Source: Sphingomonas sp. LC-1 (lineage in GTDB: Bacteria > Pseudomonadota > Alphaproteobacteria > Sphingomonadales > Sphingomonadaceae). Taken from it: DNA of 64,000 bases. Positions 19,535 to 27,610 of this stretch are shown here, one piece after another (the stretch's first letter is position 1; each line of letters begins with the position of its first letter). The stretch is taken from NCBI RefSeq assembly GCF_025371035.1, contig NZ_JANZXB010000009.1, positions 62,001 to 126,000 of the forward strand, given 5' to 3'. The position numbers were made by a program, and so were the translations under genes. The notes beneath the pieces are model-generated. The model did not search any database, had not been told where the DNA came from, and saw only the letters and a program-made list of their open reading frames with translations.

Positions 19535-20359
19535 TCAACCGGCGAGCGCCCAGCGGATCGCTCCGCCCAGCCGCCTCGTCCCCGCCCGAATGGCGGGACG
19601 GATCGCGGCGGGGCCGTCCAGCCCATGCAGCCGCGCCGCCCAGTCGGGCAGCAGGGCGATTCCCGCCTGGGTCAGCCAGGTCGCGACCGGGGCCAGCGCC
19701 GGACTGGGCGCGGGCTGGTTCAGCAATGTGCGCGCGACCAGCCGGGTGCGCGCATCGACGCGTAGTTCGGGACGGATCGAATCGAGGAAGCGCGCCAGTT
19801 GATGCCGGTCCTCGGGCACGTCACGCGCGCCCAGCCGATAGGCGATGGTCGCCATTTCGGCCAGATAGCGGTCGGCCTGCGCGTCGGAGAAATCGGGATC
19901 GCGATAGGTGCGGTGCGCGCGCAGAAAGGCATCGACCTCGGCGGCGTGGACGACGCTCAGCAGATGCGGGTCGTTGGCGGAATAGGGCGTGCCATCGGGC
20001 AGCGTGCCGCTGACCCGGTCATGGACCTGCCGGACCCGCGCGATCATCGCTTCCGCCGCCTCGGTCGAGCCATAGGTGGTCACCGAGATGAACCCCGCCG
20101 TGCGCCGAAGCCGCCCGGACATGTCGCGGCGGAAATTGGAATGGTCCCACACCCCCGCCAGCGCGGCGGGGTGCAGCATCTGGACGAGCAGTGACGCAAT
20201 CCCGCCCGCCATCATCGCGGTGAAGTCGCCATGCACCGCCCATGTCGCGGAACCCGGTCCGAACAATCCGTCATCACCCGGTGGCCGCGTCAGGTCCAGC
20301 GAACGGGAACCGACCACGTCACGTATCTGGTCGGCGATCTGGCGGCGGACGGGAAGCAT
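19535..20359 (-). CDS. DUF2236 (MpaB-type) oxygenase-family protein
   Basis: A 274-residue protein with the DUF2236 signature: PGSATWAVHGDFTAMMAGGIASLLVQMLHPAALAGVWDHSNF, RLRRTAGFISVTTYGS and RVRQVHDRVSG. The His residues in AVHGD, LHPAA and QVHDRV are the family's likely haem-binding candidates; members include latex-clearing protein relatives and MpaB. No signal peptide is evident. Convergent with the winged-helix gene, ending one base from it. Substrate unknown. Confidence 0.8.
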   Translation of the reverse strand: MLPVRRQIADQIRDVVGSRSLDLTRPPGDDGLFGPGSATWAVHGDFTAMMAGGIASLLVQMLHPAALAGVWDHSNFRRDMSGRLRRTAGFISVTTYGSTEAAEAMIARVRQVHDRVSGTLPDGTPYSANDPHLLSVVHAAEVDAFLRAHRTYRDPDFSDAQADRYLAEMATIAYRLGARDVPEDRHQLARFLDSIRPELRVDARTRLVARTLLNQPAPSPALAPVATWLTQAGIALLPDWAARLHGLDGPAAIRPAIRAGTRRLGGAIRWALAG

Positions 20360-20523
20360 GACCGGTCAACGCTCCGCTCCGCCAATGCGTTGCGCGGGAA
20401 GCGGTCCAAGGGCACGCCCGTTCGGCTCGAACCAATGGGAAGGGCCCGCCCCCTGCCATGCAGGGCGGATCCTATGCCGCGACGTCGCTCAGTACGAACG
20501 GGCGCAAAGGCGGATCGAACCCG

Positions 20524-21459
20524 TCATCCGCACTTGGCGGCCTCCCATGCGGCGATCTCGTCGAGAAAATGCCGATCAACCACCAGATCGCTGGCGGTTT
20601 CCGTCGTCAGGTCGACCTCGACCGAGCCCGCCCACTCATAGGTCGCGTTGCCGGACAGCGTGACCATCCCGTCCGCCCCCGCAAAGGCGCGGACCAGGCC
20701 GCCGCGATTGAACACCACGGTCGGTACGTCCCAGCCGATCCGCCCGGTCAGGCAGGCCGCATAGGTGGAGGCCGCCATCGCGCTGCCGCAACTGTCGGTC
20801 AGGCCCACCCCGCGCTCGAAGGTGCGGACGAACAGCGCATCGCCGCGCACCTCGACGAAGGACACGTTGGCGCGGTTGGGCAGCCAGTCGGGGGCCGCCT
20901 CGCAGATCGTGCCCAGCCGGACCAGCGCCGCCTCGTCCACCGTCTCGACGAAATGGACGAGATGCGGGTTGGGCATGGTGACCGCGGTGAAGCGTCGCCC
21001 GGCATCCAGCATCGGCAGGACCGCATCGACCAGCCGCTCGGGCGCGCCGTGGATCGGCCAGGCGGTGGTGGACAGGCCCGCCGGCCCCGCCGTTTCGCGA
21101 ACGGTATAGACGCCGGGCGCGAGATCGGCGTCGTGCCGGGCATCGGCATAAGAGGTCTTGAGCTTGACGGTGGCCGCGTCGATCGCCAGCGCCTCGAACC
21201 CCGCCCGCGCGACGCAGCGGACGCCGTTGAGACAGGTTTCCGCCTCGCTGCCGTCGCTGTTGCGCATCACCATGCCGAACGCCGCGCCCTTGTCGCCCGG
21301 CACCAGCAGGAGGATGCCGTCGCCACCCACGGGCCCAGCCCGGTCGGCCAGCGCCCGCGCCACGCCTGCCCACTCCGTCTCGCTCAGGGACAGGTCGCGC
21401 GCGTCGATCATCGGGAAATCATTGCCCGATCCATGGCATTTGACGATCGCGAACCGCAT
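20524..21459 (-). CDS. dapF: Diaminopimelate epimerase family protein
   Basis: A two-domain PLP-independent epimerase of 311 residues. Both catalytic cysteines are present: Cys76 in SEAETCLNGVRCVA and Cys224 in TDSCGSAMAAS. HGSGNDFPMID at the N-terminus, RNSDGSE, NPHLVHF, NRANVSFVEV and the substrate-contacting Glu-Arg of FERGVG are conserved. The motifs deviate from standard DapF, where CGNG and RGxGET are usual (here CLNG and RGVGLT), and the protein is about 35 residues longer than E. coli DapF. The most likely role is L,L- to meso-diaminopimelate conversion for lysine and peptidoglycan, but a related substrate is possible. Confidence 0.8.
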   Translation of the reverse strand: MRFAIVKCHGSGNDFPMIDARDLSLSETEWAGVARALADRAGPVGGDGILLLVPGDKGAAFGMVMRNSDGSEAETCLNGVRCVARAGFEALAIDAATVKLKTSYADARHDADLAPGVYTVRETAGPAGLSTTAWPIHGAPERLVDAVLPMLDAGRRFTAVTMPNPHLVHFVETVDEAALVRLGTICEAAPDWLPNRANVSFVEVRGDALFVRTFERGVGLTDSCGSAMAASTYAACLTGRIGWDVPTVVFNRGGLVRAFAGADGMVTLSGNATYEWAGSVEVDLTTETASDLVVDRHFLDEIAAWEAAKCG

Positions 21460-21565
21460 GGCGATAACTCCGACAGCTAATAGGTCAGGCGCTTAGCCCA
21501 GCCGGACCGGCTTCGCCAGCCGGGCAGGACGGATGCGATCGCATGGATGGGAAGGGACAAGGGCG

Positions 21566-22129
21566 ATGATCACCGCGATCCGCGAAGTGCGCCGCGCCAA
21601 GGGCATGACGCTGGACGATGTCGCGCGCGCCTGCTGCCCGCCCACCACGCCGCAGACGATCGGGCGGCTGGAGATGGGGACGCGCACCGTGTCCCTGCCC
21701 TGGCTCAACCGGATCGCCGCCGCGCTGGGCTGTACGACCGCCGATCTGGTCACGCTGCCGGTGCGCGAGACCTTGCCGGTCGCCGCGCTGCTCGGCCCGC
21801 GCGGGGCGGTGGCGCCGCGCAGCGCGCGCGTAATCTCTCCGCCCTGTGCGACGCCGGGGATGATGGCGGTGACGGTCACGGGGGCGATCGGCGATTATCG
21901 GGCGGGCGATGAACTCTGGTGCGAGCCGCTGGGCCCGGATAGGTTCGCCGACGCCATGAATCGCGACATCCTCGTGCCCCGCCCCGCTGGTGGCTATGTC
22001 TTTGCCCGGTTATCCGCCGTGCTGACCGACGCACTGCACCTGTTGCCGCTGGAGCCGGGGACGGCGGGGGTGACGGTGCCCGCGCCCGCCTGGATCGCGC
22101 GGGTCGCGCGACTGGTGCGCACGCTGTGA
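21566..22129 (+). CDS. XRE-family regulator with S24-like C-terminus
   Basis: A 187-residue regulator. The N-terminal helix-turn-helix reads IREVRRAKGMTLDDVARAC...TIGRLEMGTRTVSLPWLNRIAAALG. After a linker, the C-terminal part (AVTVTGAIGDYRAGDELWCEPLG, NRDILVPRPAGGYVFARL) looks like the beta-rich peptidase S24-type fold of LexA/CI-like repressors, without an evident Ser-Lys dyad. The ATG at 21566 with GGGAAGGGACAAGGG upstream is chosen over one at 21533. Its stop overlaps the next gene's GTG, so the two are translationally coupled. Confidence 0.75.
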   Translation: MITAIREVRRAKGMTLDDVARACCPPTTPQTIGRLEMGTRTVSLPWLNRIAAALGCTTADLVTLPVRETLPVAALLGPRGAVAPRSARVISPPCATPGMMAVTVTGAIGDYRAGDELWCEPLGPDRFADAMNRDILVPRPAGGYVFARLSAVLTDALHLLPLEPGTAGVTVPAPAWIARVARLVRTL

Positions 22130-22920
22130 TCCGGCTCGTCCTGCCGCTGATCCTGGTGCTGGCGCTGCCCGCCGCGGCGCAACTGGTTCCGGCCCCGGCT
22201 GCCGTCCCTGCCCCGCCGCCGGTCGAGAAGCCCGAGCTGGTCCATGCCTATCCCCACGATACCACCGCCTTTACTGAAGGGCTGCTGATCGCCGACGGCG
22301 CGATGTACGAGAGCACCGGGCGCGAGGGGCAGAGCATCATCCGCCAGGTCGACCTCGCAAGTGGCAAGACACTGCGTCAGGCGACCGTGCCCAACGGCCT
22401 GTTCGGCGAGGGGATCGTTGCCTGGGGCCCCGAATTGCGCAGCGTGACCTGGCATGGTGGGCGCGGCTTTCGCTGGAGCCGACCCGCGCTGAAGCGCACC
22501 GGCGAGTGGCGCTATGACGGTGAAGGCTGGGCGATGACCGATGACGGGCATCACATCATCCTGTCCGACGGCACGCCCCGGCTCCGCTTCCTCGACCCCG
22601 CGACGATGAAGGTCGCGCGGACGCTGGACGTGACGGTCAATGGCCGACCGCTCAAATATCTCAACGAACTGGAATATATCGACGGGCAAATCTGGGCCAA
22701 TGTCTGGATGACGCCCTATATCGTGCGGATCGATCCGGCGACCGGCATGGTGGCGGGGGTGGTCGATCTGAGCGATCTGGTGAACCGGGTGGGTCTGAGC
22801 GATCGGGATTCGGTGCCCAACGGCATCGCCTATGACCGGGCGAAGCATCGCATCTTCGTGACAGGCAAGAACTGGCCCCAATTGTTCGAAATCCGCCTGC
22901 CCTCGACGAAGCCGCACTGA
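22126..22920 (+). CDS. Glutaminyl-peptide cyclotransferase (beta-propeller type)
   Basis: Converts N-terminal glutamine of proteins or peptides to pyroglutamate. The 264-residue precursor has a signal peptide (LVLPLILVLALPAAAQ) followed by a proline-rich linker and the plant/bacterial glutamine cyclotransferase fold: YPHDTTAFTEGLL, YESTGREGQSIIRQVDLASG, GEGIVAW, GEGWAMTDDG, LSDGTPRLRFLDP, LNELEYIDGQIWANVW and PNGIAYD...IFVTGKNWPQLFEI. It is exported to the periplasm. The start is a GTG overlapping the regulator's stop. Confidence 0.9.
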   Translation: MIRLVLPLILVLALPAAAQLVPAPAAVPAPPPVEKPELVHAYPHDTTAFTEGLLIADGAMYESTGREGQSIIRQVDLASGKTLRQATVPNGLFGEGIVAWGPELRSVTWHGGRGFRWSRPALKRTGEWRYDGEGWAMTDDGHHIILSDGTPRLRFLDPATMKVARTLDVTVNGRPLKYLNELEYIDGQIWANVWMTPYIVRIDPATGMVAGVVDLSDLVNRVGLSDRDSVPNGIAYDRAKHRIFVTGKNWPQLFEIRLPSTKPH

Positions 22921-23037
22921 GGTCTCGACGCGTTCGCCCTGGGATAGGCCGGCGTTTCGGAGGCGATTGCGCGGCTCCCTAGGGGCCTAGGCCTATGCCA
23001 CGGGCTTATTTCGTCGTCGGTGGGAAATTTGCGGGAT

Positions 23038-23123
23038 ACGTTCCGATGGTGGAACGTTGTCGAAATAAGATGTTGTGAAATAACATGGATTAGTAATTGC
23101 AAAGCCATCATGATCCATTCATG
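23038..23123. promoter_or_regulatory. Three dyads upstream of the Rrf2-type regulator
   Basis: An AT-richer stretch before the TTG start at 23197 holds ACGTTCC-N6-GGAACGT (23038-23057), ATGTT-N7-AACAT (23070-23086) and CATGA-N5-TCATG (23109-23123). These are likely promoter or operator elements, possibly autoregulatory, since Rrf2 proteins bind such palindromes. No experiment supports this. Confidence 0.5.
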
Positions 23124-23196
23124 GGGGCCGTTGGGATTCACCGGGATCGCGTCCGTCGTGATCGGTTCGGGTCCGCGCAGCGAGGAGCGTAAATAG

Positions 23197-23676
23197 TTGC
23201 CGACCAGCACCCGTTTTGTCGTGTCGCTTCACATGCTGGCCCTGATGGCCGACCATGGCGACACGCCGCTGCGCTCCGAGGACATCGCGGTCAGCGTCAA
23301 TTCCAATGCGGCGGTGGTCCGGGCGCTGCTGTTGCGACTGGCGGCGGCGGGGCTGACCCGGTCGCAGCTGGGCAATCGCGGCGGCGCGATGCTGGCGAAA
23401 CCGTCGTCCGACATTCGGCTGCTGGAGGTGTATCAGGCGGTCGAGGATCGTAACTTCTTCGCCTTCCACCGCCAGCCGCCCGACGGCGACGGGATGATCG
23501 ACCGGCACATCACCTCCAGCCTGGAGACGATGCTGACCCCCGTGCGCGAGGCGCTGGAGGACAAGCTGGCCGGGCTGACGCTGGACGATGTATTGGACGA
23601 CATCCGGACGCGCGCCGCGATGATGTCAGATCAGTCGCAGGTCGGTCGTTCGGCTGTTCGGGAACAGGGGCGCTAG
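23197..23676 (+). CDS. Rrf2-family transcriptional regulator without cysteines
   Basis: A 159-residue regulator with an N-terminal winged helix (FVVSLHMLALMADHG, LRSEDIAVSVNSNAAVVRALLLRLAAAGLTRS, LGNRGGAMLAKPSSDIRLLEVYQAVE), the classic Rrf2 layout. The protein has no Cys at all, so it cannot ligate an Fe-S cluster the way IscR or NsrR do; it resembles the YwnA branch. The start is TTG at 23197 with GAGGAG upstream. Its 3' end overlaps the convergent DUF1501 gene by about 50 bases. Confidence 0.82.
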   Translation: MPTSTRFVVSLHMLALMADHGDTPLRSEDIAVSVNSNAAVVRALLLRLAAAGLTRSQLGNRGGAMLAKPSSDIRLLEVYQAVEDRNFFAFHRQPPDGDGMIDRHITSSLETMLTPVREALEDKLAGLTLDDVLDDIRTRAAMMSDQSQVGRSAVREQGR

Positions 23677-24837
23677 GCGGTCGGCTGACAGGCCGAACTG
23701 CCGCCCGACCAGCCCGCCGATCAGCGCGCGATAGTCGGTCAGCACGGGCAGATCGCGATCCTGGTTGAGCGTCGCGGCGGATAGGGCGACCTGTTCGCCC
23801 GCCATGCGTCCGCCCGAGACGCCGCCGCCCATCACCCAATAGATGCTGCCATGGCCATGATCGGTGCCCCGGTCGCCATTCTCGCGAAAGGTGCGGCCGA
23901 ACTCCGACACCACGACGACGGTGGTGCTGCGCCAGGCCTCCGGCCCGATCGCCTGGGCGAAACCGGCCAGCCCGCGTCCCAGCTCCCCGATCCTGTCTGC
24001 CAGATAGCCGGTCGCGCCGCCCTGATTGACATGGGTGTCCCAGCCGCCGACATCGACAAAGGCCAGGTTGAACCGGTCGCGCATCAGCGTGCCGATCCGC
24101 TGCGCCGACAAGGCAAAGCCCTTGGCGGAGACCGCACCCCGGCTGGCGGCCTTCATCTCTTGGTCCAAGGTCCTGTAGACCGTGTCGCGCACCGTGAAAC
24201 CTTCGCTGACCGACCGGGCGAGGTCGGGGTGGCCGGTATACATGCTCTGGATCAGCGAGGCCTGGCGCTGGTCGATGGGCTTGCCGACATTGGCGAGCGC
24301 GAGATTGGGGATGGGGTCCTCGCCCCCGCGAAAGCATAAGGGCAACTGGTCGGTAAAGGCTATCGGCCGCTCGCCCGCCCCCAATATGCCCGCCAGCCGC
24401 GCCATGAAGCCCGATCCGTAATCGCGATGCCCGCCGACCGGCTGGCCCAGCTCGATCGTGTCCTGCGTCTCGAAATGGCTGCGGCTCATATCGTCGGTCC
24501 CCGCAAAGGGGACAAAGGCGATCTGTCTGGCCTGCCAGAGCGGCAGGATCGAATCCTTCAGCGCCGGGTGCAGGCTCCAGTCGGCGTCGAGCGGAATGGG
24601 CGCATTGGGATCGGCCGGATTTGGCCGGGGCAGCGCGATGCTGGGGCGCGACTCGTGATAGAAGTCGCTGCCGCTCGGTACCACGATGTTCACCGCGTCA
24701 TAGGCGCCGCGCAGGAAGACGACCAGCAGGCGGCTGCCCGCCTGGGGCGCGGCGAAGGCGCGGCCCGCCACGACCATGGGGGCCAGGATGGCGGCCCCGC
24801 ATAACAGGTCGCGGCGATGCAAATGGGGGATCGTCAT
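23626..24837 (-). CDS. DUF1501 secreted protein (Tat signal)
   Basis: A 403-residue protein with a twin-arginine signal (HRRDLLCGAAILAPMVVAGRAFA). The DUF1501 fold follows: RLLVVFLRGAYDAVNIVVP, HPALKDSILPLWQARQIAFVP, RSHFETQDTIELG, FVDVGGWDTHVNQGG, TTVVVVSEFGRTFRENGDRGTDHGHGS. The GGWDTH and SEFGRT-xxN-xxGTDHG motifs resemble the metal centre of alkaline-phosphatase/sulfatase-type enzymes, but catalysis is unproven for the family. Pairs with DUF1800 directly upstream in an operon; the two are nearly always neighbours. Confidence 0.85.
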   Translation of the reverse strand: MTIPHLHRRDLLCGAAILAPMVVAGRAFAAPQAGSRLLVVFLRGAYDAVNIVVPSGSDFYHESRPSIALPRPNPADPNAPIPLDADWSLHPALKDSILPLWQARQIAFVPFAGTDDMSRSHFETQDTIELGQPVGGHRDYGSGFMARLAGILGAGERPIAFTDQLPLCFRGGEDPIPNLALANVGKPIDQRQASLIQSMYTGHPDLARSVSEGFTVRDTVYRTLDQEMKAASRGAVSAKGFALSAQRIGTLMRDRFNLAFVDVGGWDTHVNQGGATGYLADRIGELGRGLAGFAQAIGPEAWRSTTVVVVSEFGRTFRENGDRGTDHGHGSIYWVMGGGVSGGRMAGEQVALSAATLNQDRDLPVLTDYRALIGGLVGRQFGLSADRLAPLFPNSRTTDLRLI

Positions 24838-24846
24838 GCCATCCTC

Positions 24847-26358
24847 CTATCGGTGCATGAATTCGGGCGAGGAGAAGTAAAGCGCATTCCACTCGGCCGG
24901 GGAGCGGGCCTGGGCCAATGCCGCCTGGGTCGGCTTGCCCAGCATGGCCATCCGCGCCGCGATGACGGGCGAGTCCTTCAGCACCGGTGGCGGAGAGGGC
25001 GGCGGTGCCGTGCCGGGCGGTGTGTCGGGCGACTGGAACAGCCGCGCCGCACCGCCCCCGATCTGGCGCGCTATGTCGAAGCGCGTCGCCATCTGTCCGG
25101 GCCCCGACCATGCGGCGCTGGACAGGTCATAGCCATCGGGCGTCTCATGCTCGTACAGCCCTTCGCCCATCTGCCGGATCCAGTTGATGATCGGCCTGGT
25201 GTTCGTGATGTCCCGATCGCCATAGGCCAGCCGCACCGCCGACAGGCTATAGCCGACCGGCTCCTTGAAGCTGCTGCCCAGCGATGCCGAAAATTCGCGC
25301 GAGCGGATCATGGTCTTCATCACCTGAGCGATGTCGCCATGGCTCTGGCGGAAGGTCGCCGCCATCCGGTCGACCAGCGCGGCCGGTGGGGTGTCGCCCA
25401 TGAAATAGGTCGCGATCCGAAGCGAGACATGATGCGCCGTCGCCGGGCTGTCGGCGATCAGGTCGAGCGCCTGTTCGACCTCGGCAAAGCCCGATCCCTG
25501 GATGGTGTGTCCCAGGAAATGCTTGGTGCAGAAATCATGGCGCGCGGGATTGAATTCGAACAGCCCGGCACGGACGTAAAGCGGTTGAAGCGCGGGTTTC
25601 AGCTTGGGGGCATCGGGTTTCTGGTCGACCCCGACACCGGTCAGGATGCGCGCCAGTTCCTGCACATCGGCCTGCGTATAGCCCGAGCCCACCCCCATGG
25701 AATGCAATTCCATGATCTCGCGCGCGTAATTCTCGTTGATGCGCTTGGCGGCGTTCTGATCATTGTCGAGATAGCGGAGCATCGCCGGGTGGCGCAGCGT
25801 CGCCTCCAGCAGGTCGCGGAACCGCCCCAGCGCATGGGTGCGGACCGTCTCCTCATAATCGCCGACCATCGCGCGAATGTCGCGCTTGCTCGCCTGCACG
25901 TTGAAATGGTTGAACCAGAACCAGGTCATCCGTTCGCGCAACTGGTCTGGGGAATATAGCGCGCGCAGGATGAAGCGCTCCCGCGCCTCGTCGGCCAAAT
26001 CGTTCATCGCCTGTTGATAGGCCTGGCGGGCGAGCTTCTTTCGCTCGGGGTCGGCGATCGCCTTGAAGTCGCGCTGCATCGCATCGGTCTCGACGACCAG
26101 AGCGGCGACCGGCTCGCGGGTGATGCGCATCGCGTCGATCCGGGCCTGGACCATCGGGGGCAGGGGGGCGGGCCGATCGTCCAGCTGATGCCGCAGCCAC
26201 GCATCGCTACCGGGGGCGGGGCCACTCGACGGCGCGGCAGAAGACCCCCAGCCGAGCCGATCCGCCCAGGCGGCGTCGCGCGCGGGATCGGCGGCATGAA
26301 CGGGCATCGCCGTCAGCAGCGCCGGAGCCACGATCGTCCAGGAAGCGATCCGCGCCAT
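24847..26358 (-). CDS. DUF1800 secreted protein
   Basis: A 503-residue protein with a Sec signal peptide (WTIVAPALLTAMPVHAADPA). Family motifs: the FWFNHFNV and YARNYARE-like NENYAREIMELHSMGVGSGYTQADVQELARILTG blocks, FNPARHDFCTKHFLG and HVSLRIATYFM. The ATG at 26358 has GGAGGGCGAGC upstream and is preferred over 26388. It starts an operon with the DUF1501 gene, nine bases before that gene. Function unknown; the pair is thought to act outside the cytoplasm. Confidence 0.85.
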   Translation of the reverse strand: MARIASWTIVAPALLTAMPVHAADPARDAAWADRLGWGSSAAPSSGPAPGSDAWLRHQLDDRPAPLPPMVQARIDAMRITREPVAALVVETDAMQRDFKAIADPERKKLARQAYQQAMNDLADEARERFILRALYSPDQLRERMTWFWFNHFNVQASKRDIRAMVGDYEETVRTHALGRFRDLLEATLRHPAMLRYLDNDQNAAKRINENYAREIMELHSMGVGSGYTQADVQELARILTGVGVDQKPDAPKLKPALQPLYVRAGLFEFNPARHDFCTKHFLGHTIQGSGFAEVEQALDLIADSPATAHHVSLRIATYFMGDTPPAALVDRMAATFRQSHGDIAQVMKTMIRSREFSASLGSSFKEPVGYSLSAVRLAYGDRDITNTRPIINWIRQMGEGLYEHETPDGYDLSSAAWSGPGQMATRFDIARQIGGGAARLFQSPDTPPGTAPPPSPPPVLKDSPVIAARMAMLGKPTQAALAQARSPAEWNALYFSSPEFMHR

Positions 26359-26477
26359 AGCTCGCCCTCCGTTCCCGCCGGCCGCCAACGGATCGGGCGC
26401 AGGCTTCGTCGGAGATTATAGTGCCGCCCGGCGGCTGAACCCCGCCTTGCCCGGACATGAAAAGCGCGTCAGTGGCC

Positions 26478-26512
26478 CTCCACCTTTTCCTCCCCTGGAA
26501 GGGGGAGGAATG
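26478..26512. repeat. Half copy of the palindromic repeat
   Basis: Minus-strand reading gives TTCCTCCCCC, then CCAGGGGAGGAAAAGGTGGAGGG, matching one half of the inverted pair at 8931-9048 without the central stem-loop. It lies just downstream of the phospholipase stop. Likely a decayed or solo copy. Confidence 0.55.
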
Positions 26513-26515
26513 GTT

Positions 26516-27610
26516 TTACTTGGGCAGCTTGCAGCCCGTCGGCTGCGTCACCGGGTTGCAGCGTTCCATCGCTCCGCCGGGCAGGGTCACGGTAAAGCCC
26601 GTGTTCCACCCCCGCATCGGCGCGCCGGGATAATAATCGGTCGATACCGCCTGCGCCCCGCTGTCGATCGCCGCCTGCTGGCGGCCATGGTCGTTCGACC
26701 GCGCTTCGACCGTGTCGGCGTCGCTGCGGGTGCGGACGATGAAGCCCTGCTTCACCCATTCCCTGATTTTCGCGCCATCGGTGCGCGGATCGCCGACGAT
26801 CTCGACAGAACCCTCGGGCTGGTCGGTGTCGTACCAGCCGAAAATGGCCCGCCCCTTCAGCGAAGGGTGCCCCGCGCGGTAAAGATCGGACACATCCGCG
26901 GGCGTATCGAGCACGAAATATATCTTGCCCCGCGCGCGCGCCAGCGTCGGCCAGCCCTTGGTGGTCACCGCCTCGCGCAGGGTCGCCGCATTCCCGCGTA
27001 CGTCGTCGGGCGTGATGATCCGGCCGGGCTTCAGCACGTCGCGGATTTCCGCATCCAGCGCGTCGAGCAGCGGCGCGGTCAGGGGAAGGGGATCGGTCAC
27101 GCCGGGCTTGTTGATCGGCCGGTCGGCGGCATTGATCGTCACCATGATCGGCAGGTGACGCGGATGCGCCCGCGACCAGGCGTCGATCTGGCCGATGCAC
27201 TGTTTGAAGGTGCCGCAGGACCGGTAGTCGACTTCCGGAATGTGGAAGACCTTGAAGCCGGGCTTCATCATCGCGGTGCGGTCGAAGCCGGTCCGCTCGC
27301 CTGCCGCGTGGGCCATTGCCTCGCCCTTGGGATCGGTGAAGCGGCCGCCTTGCGGATCGGCGAAGATGTCGATCTCCAACTGCCGCACGCCCCGGTCGAG
27401 CTGCTCCGCCAGCGTCAGATGATCGTAATCCAGCGCGGCGGCCAGTCGGGGATCACGCCGCTCCAACTCTGCGAATACGGCAGGCGCGATCCGCTTCTTG
27501 TAGCTGTTGTGCGAGCCGACGACCTGAATGTCGTTCATCCGAAGCGGCGCGCGGGGCGCCGGAGCGGCGGCGGTCGCAAGGACCGCTGCCAGGGTGAGGA
27601 TGACTGTCAT
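26516..27610 (-). CDS. Secreted phosphatidylinositol-phospholipase C-like phosphodiesterase
   Basis: A 364-residue protein with a short signal peptide (TLAAVLATAAAPA). It matches the Ca2+-dependent PI-PLC C1 branch: VVGSHNSYKK carries the first catalytic His, TLAEQLDRGVRQLEIDIF follows with the acidic calcium ligands, then PGFKVFHIPEVDYRS with the second His and IYFVLDTP. The C-terminal AVSTDYYPG and CNPVTQPTGC resemble relatives. Predicted to cleave a phosphodiester in the periplasm or outside the cell. Its ATG overlaps the stop of the TonB receptor (ATGA), so the two are co-expressed; a Pho-box-like site lies upstream of the receptor. Confidence 0.82.
   Translation of the reverse strand: MTVILTLAAVLATAAAPAPRAPLRMNDIQVVGSHNSYKKRIAPAVFAELERRDPRLAAALDYDHLTLAEQLDRGVRQLEIDIFADPQGGRFTDPKGEAMAHAAGERTGFDRTAMMKPGFKVFHIPEVDYRSCGTFKQCIGQIDAWSRAHPRHLPIMVTINAADRPINKPGVTDPLPLTAPLLDALDAEIRDVLKPGRIITPDDVRGNAATLREAVTTKGWPTLARARGKIYFVLDTPADVSDLYRAGHPSLKGRAIFGWYDTDQPEGSVEIVGDPRTDGAKIREWVKQGFIVRTRSDADTVEARSNDHGRQQAAIDSGAQAVSTDYYPGAPMRGWNTGFTVTLPGGAMERCNPVTQPTGCKLPK

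Noticed and set aside
20360-20523. tRNA-like GATCGAACCC and GCTCGAACC strings
   Set aside because: No acceptor, D or anticodon arms fold around them, so they are not tRNA genes.
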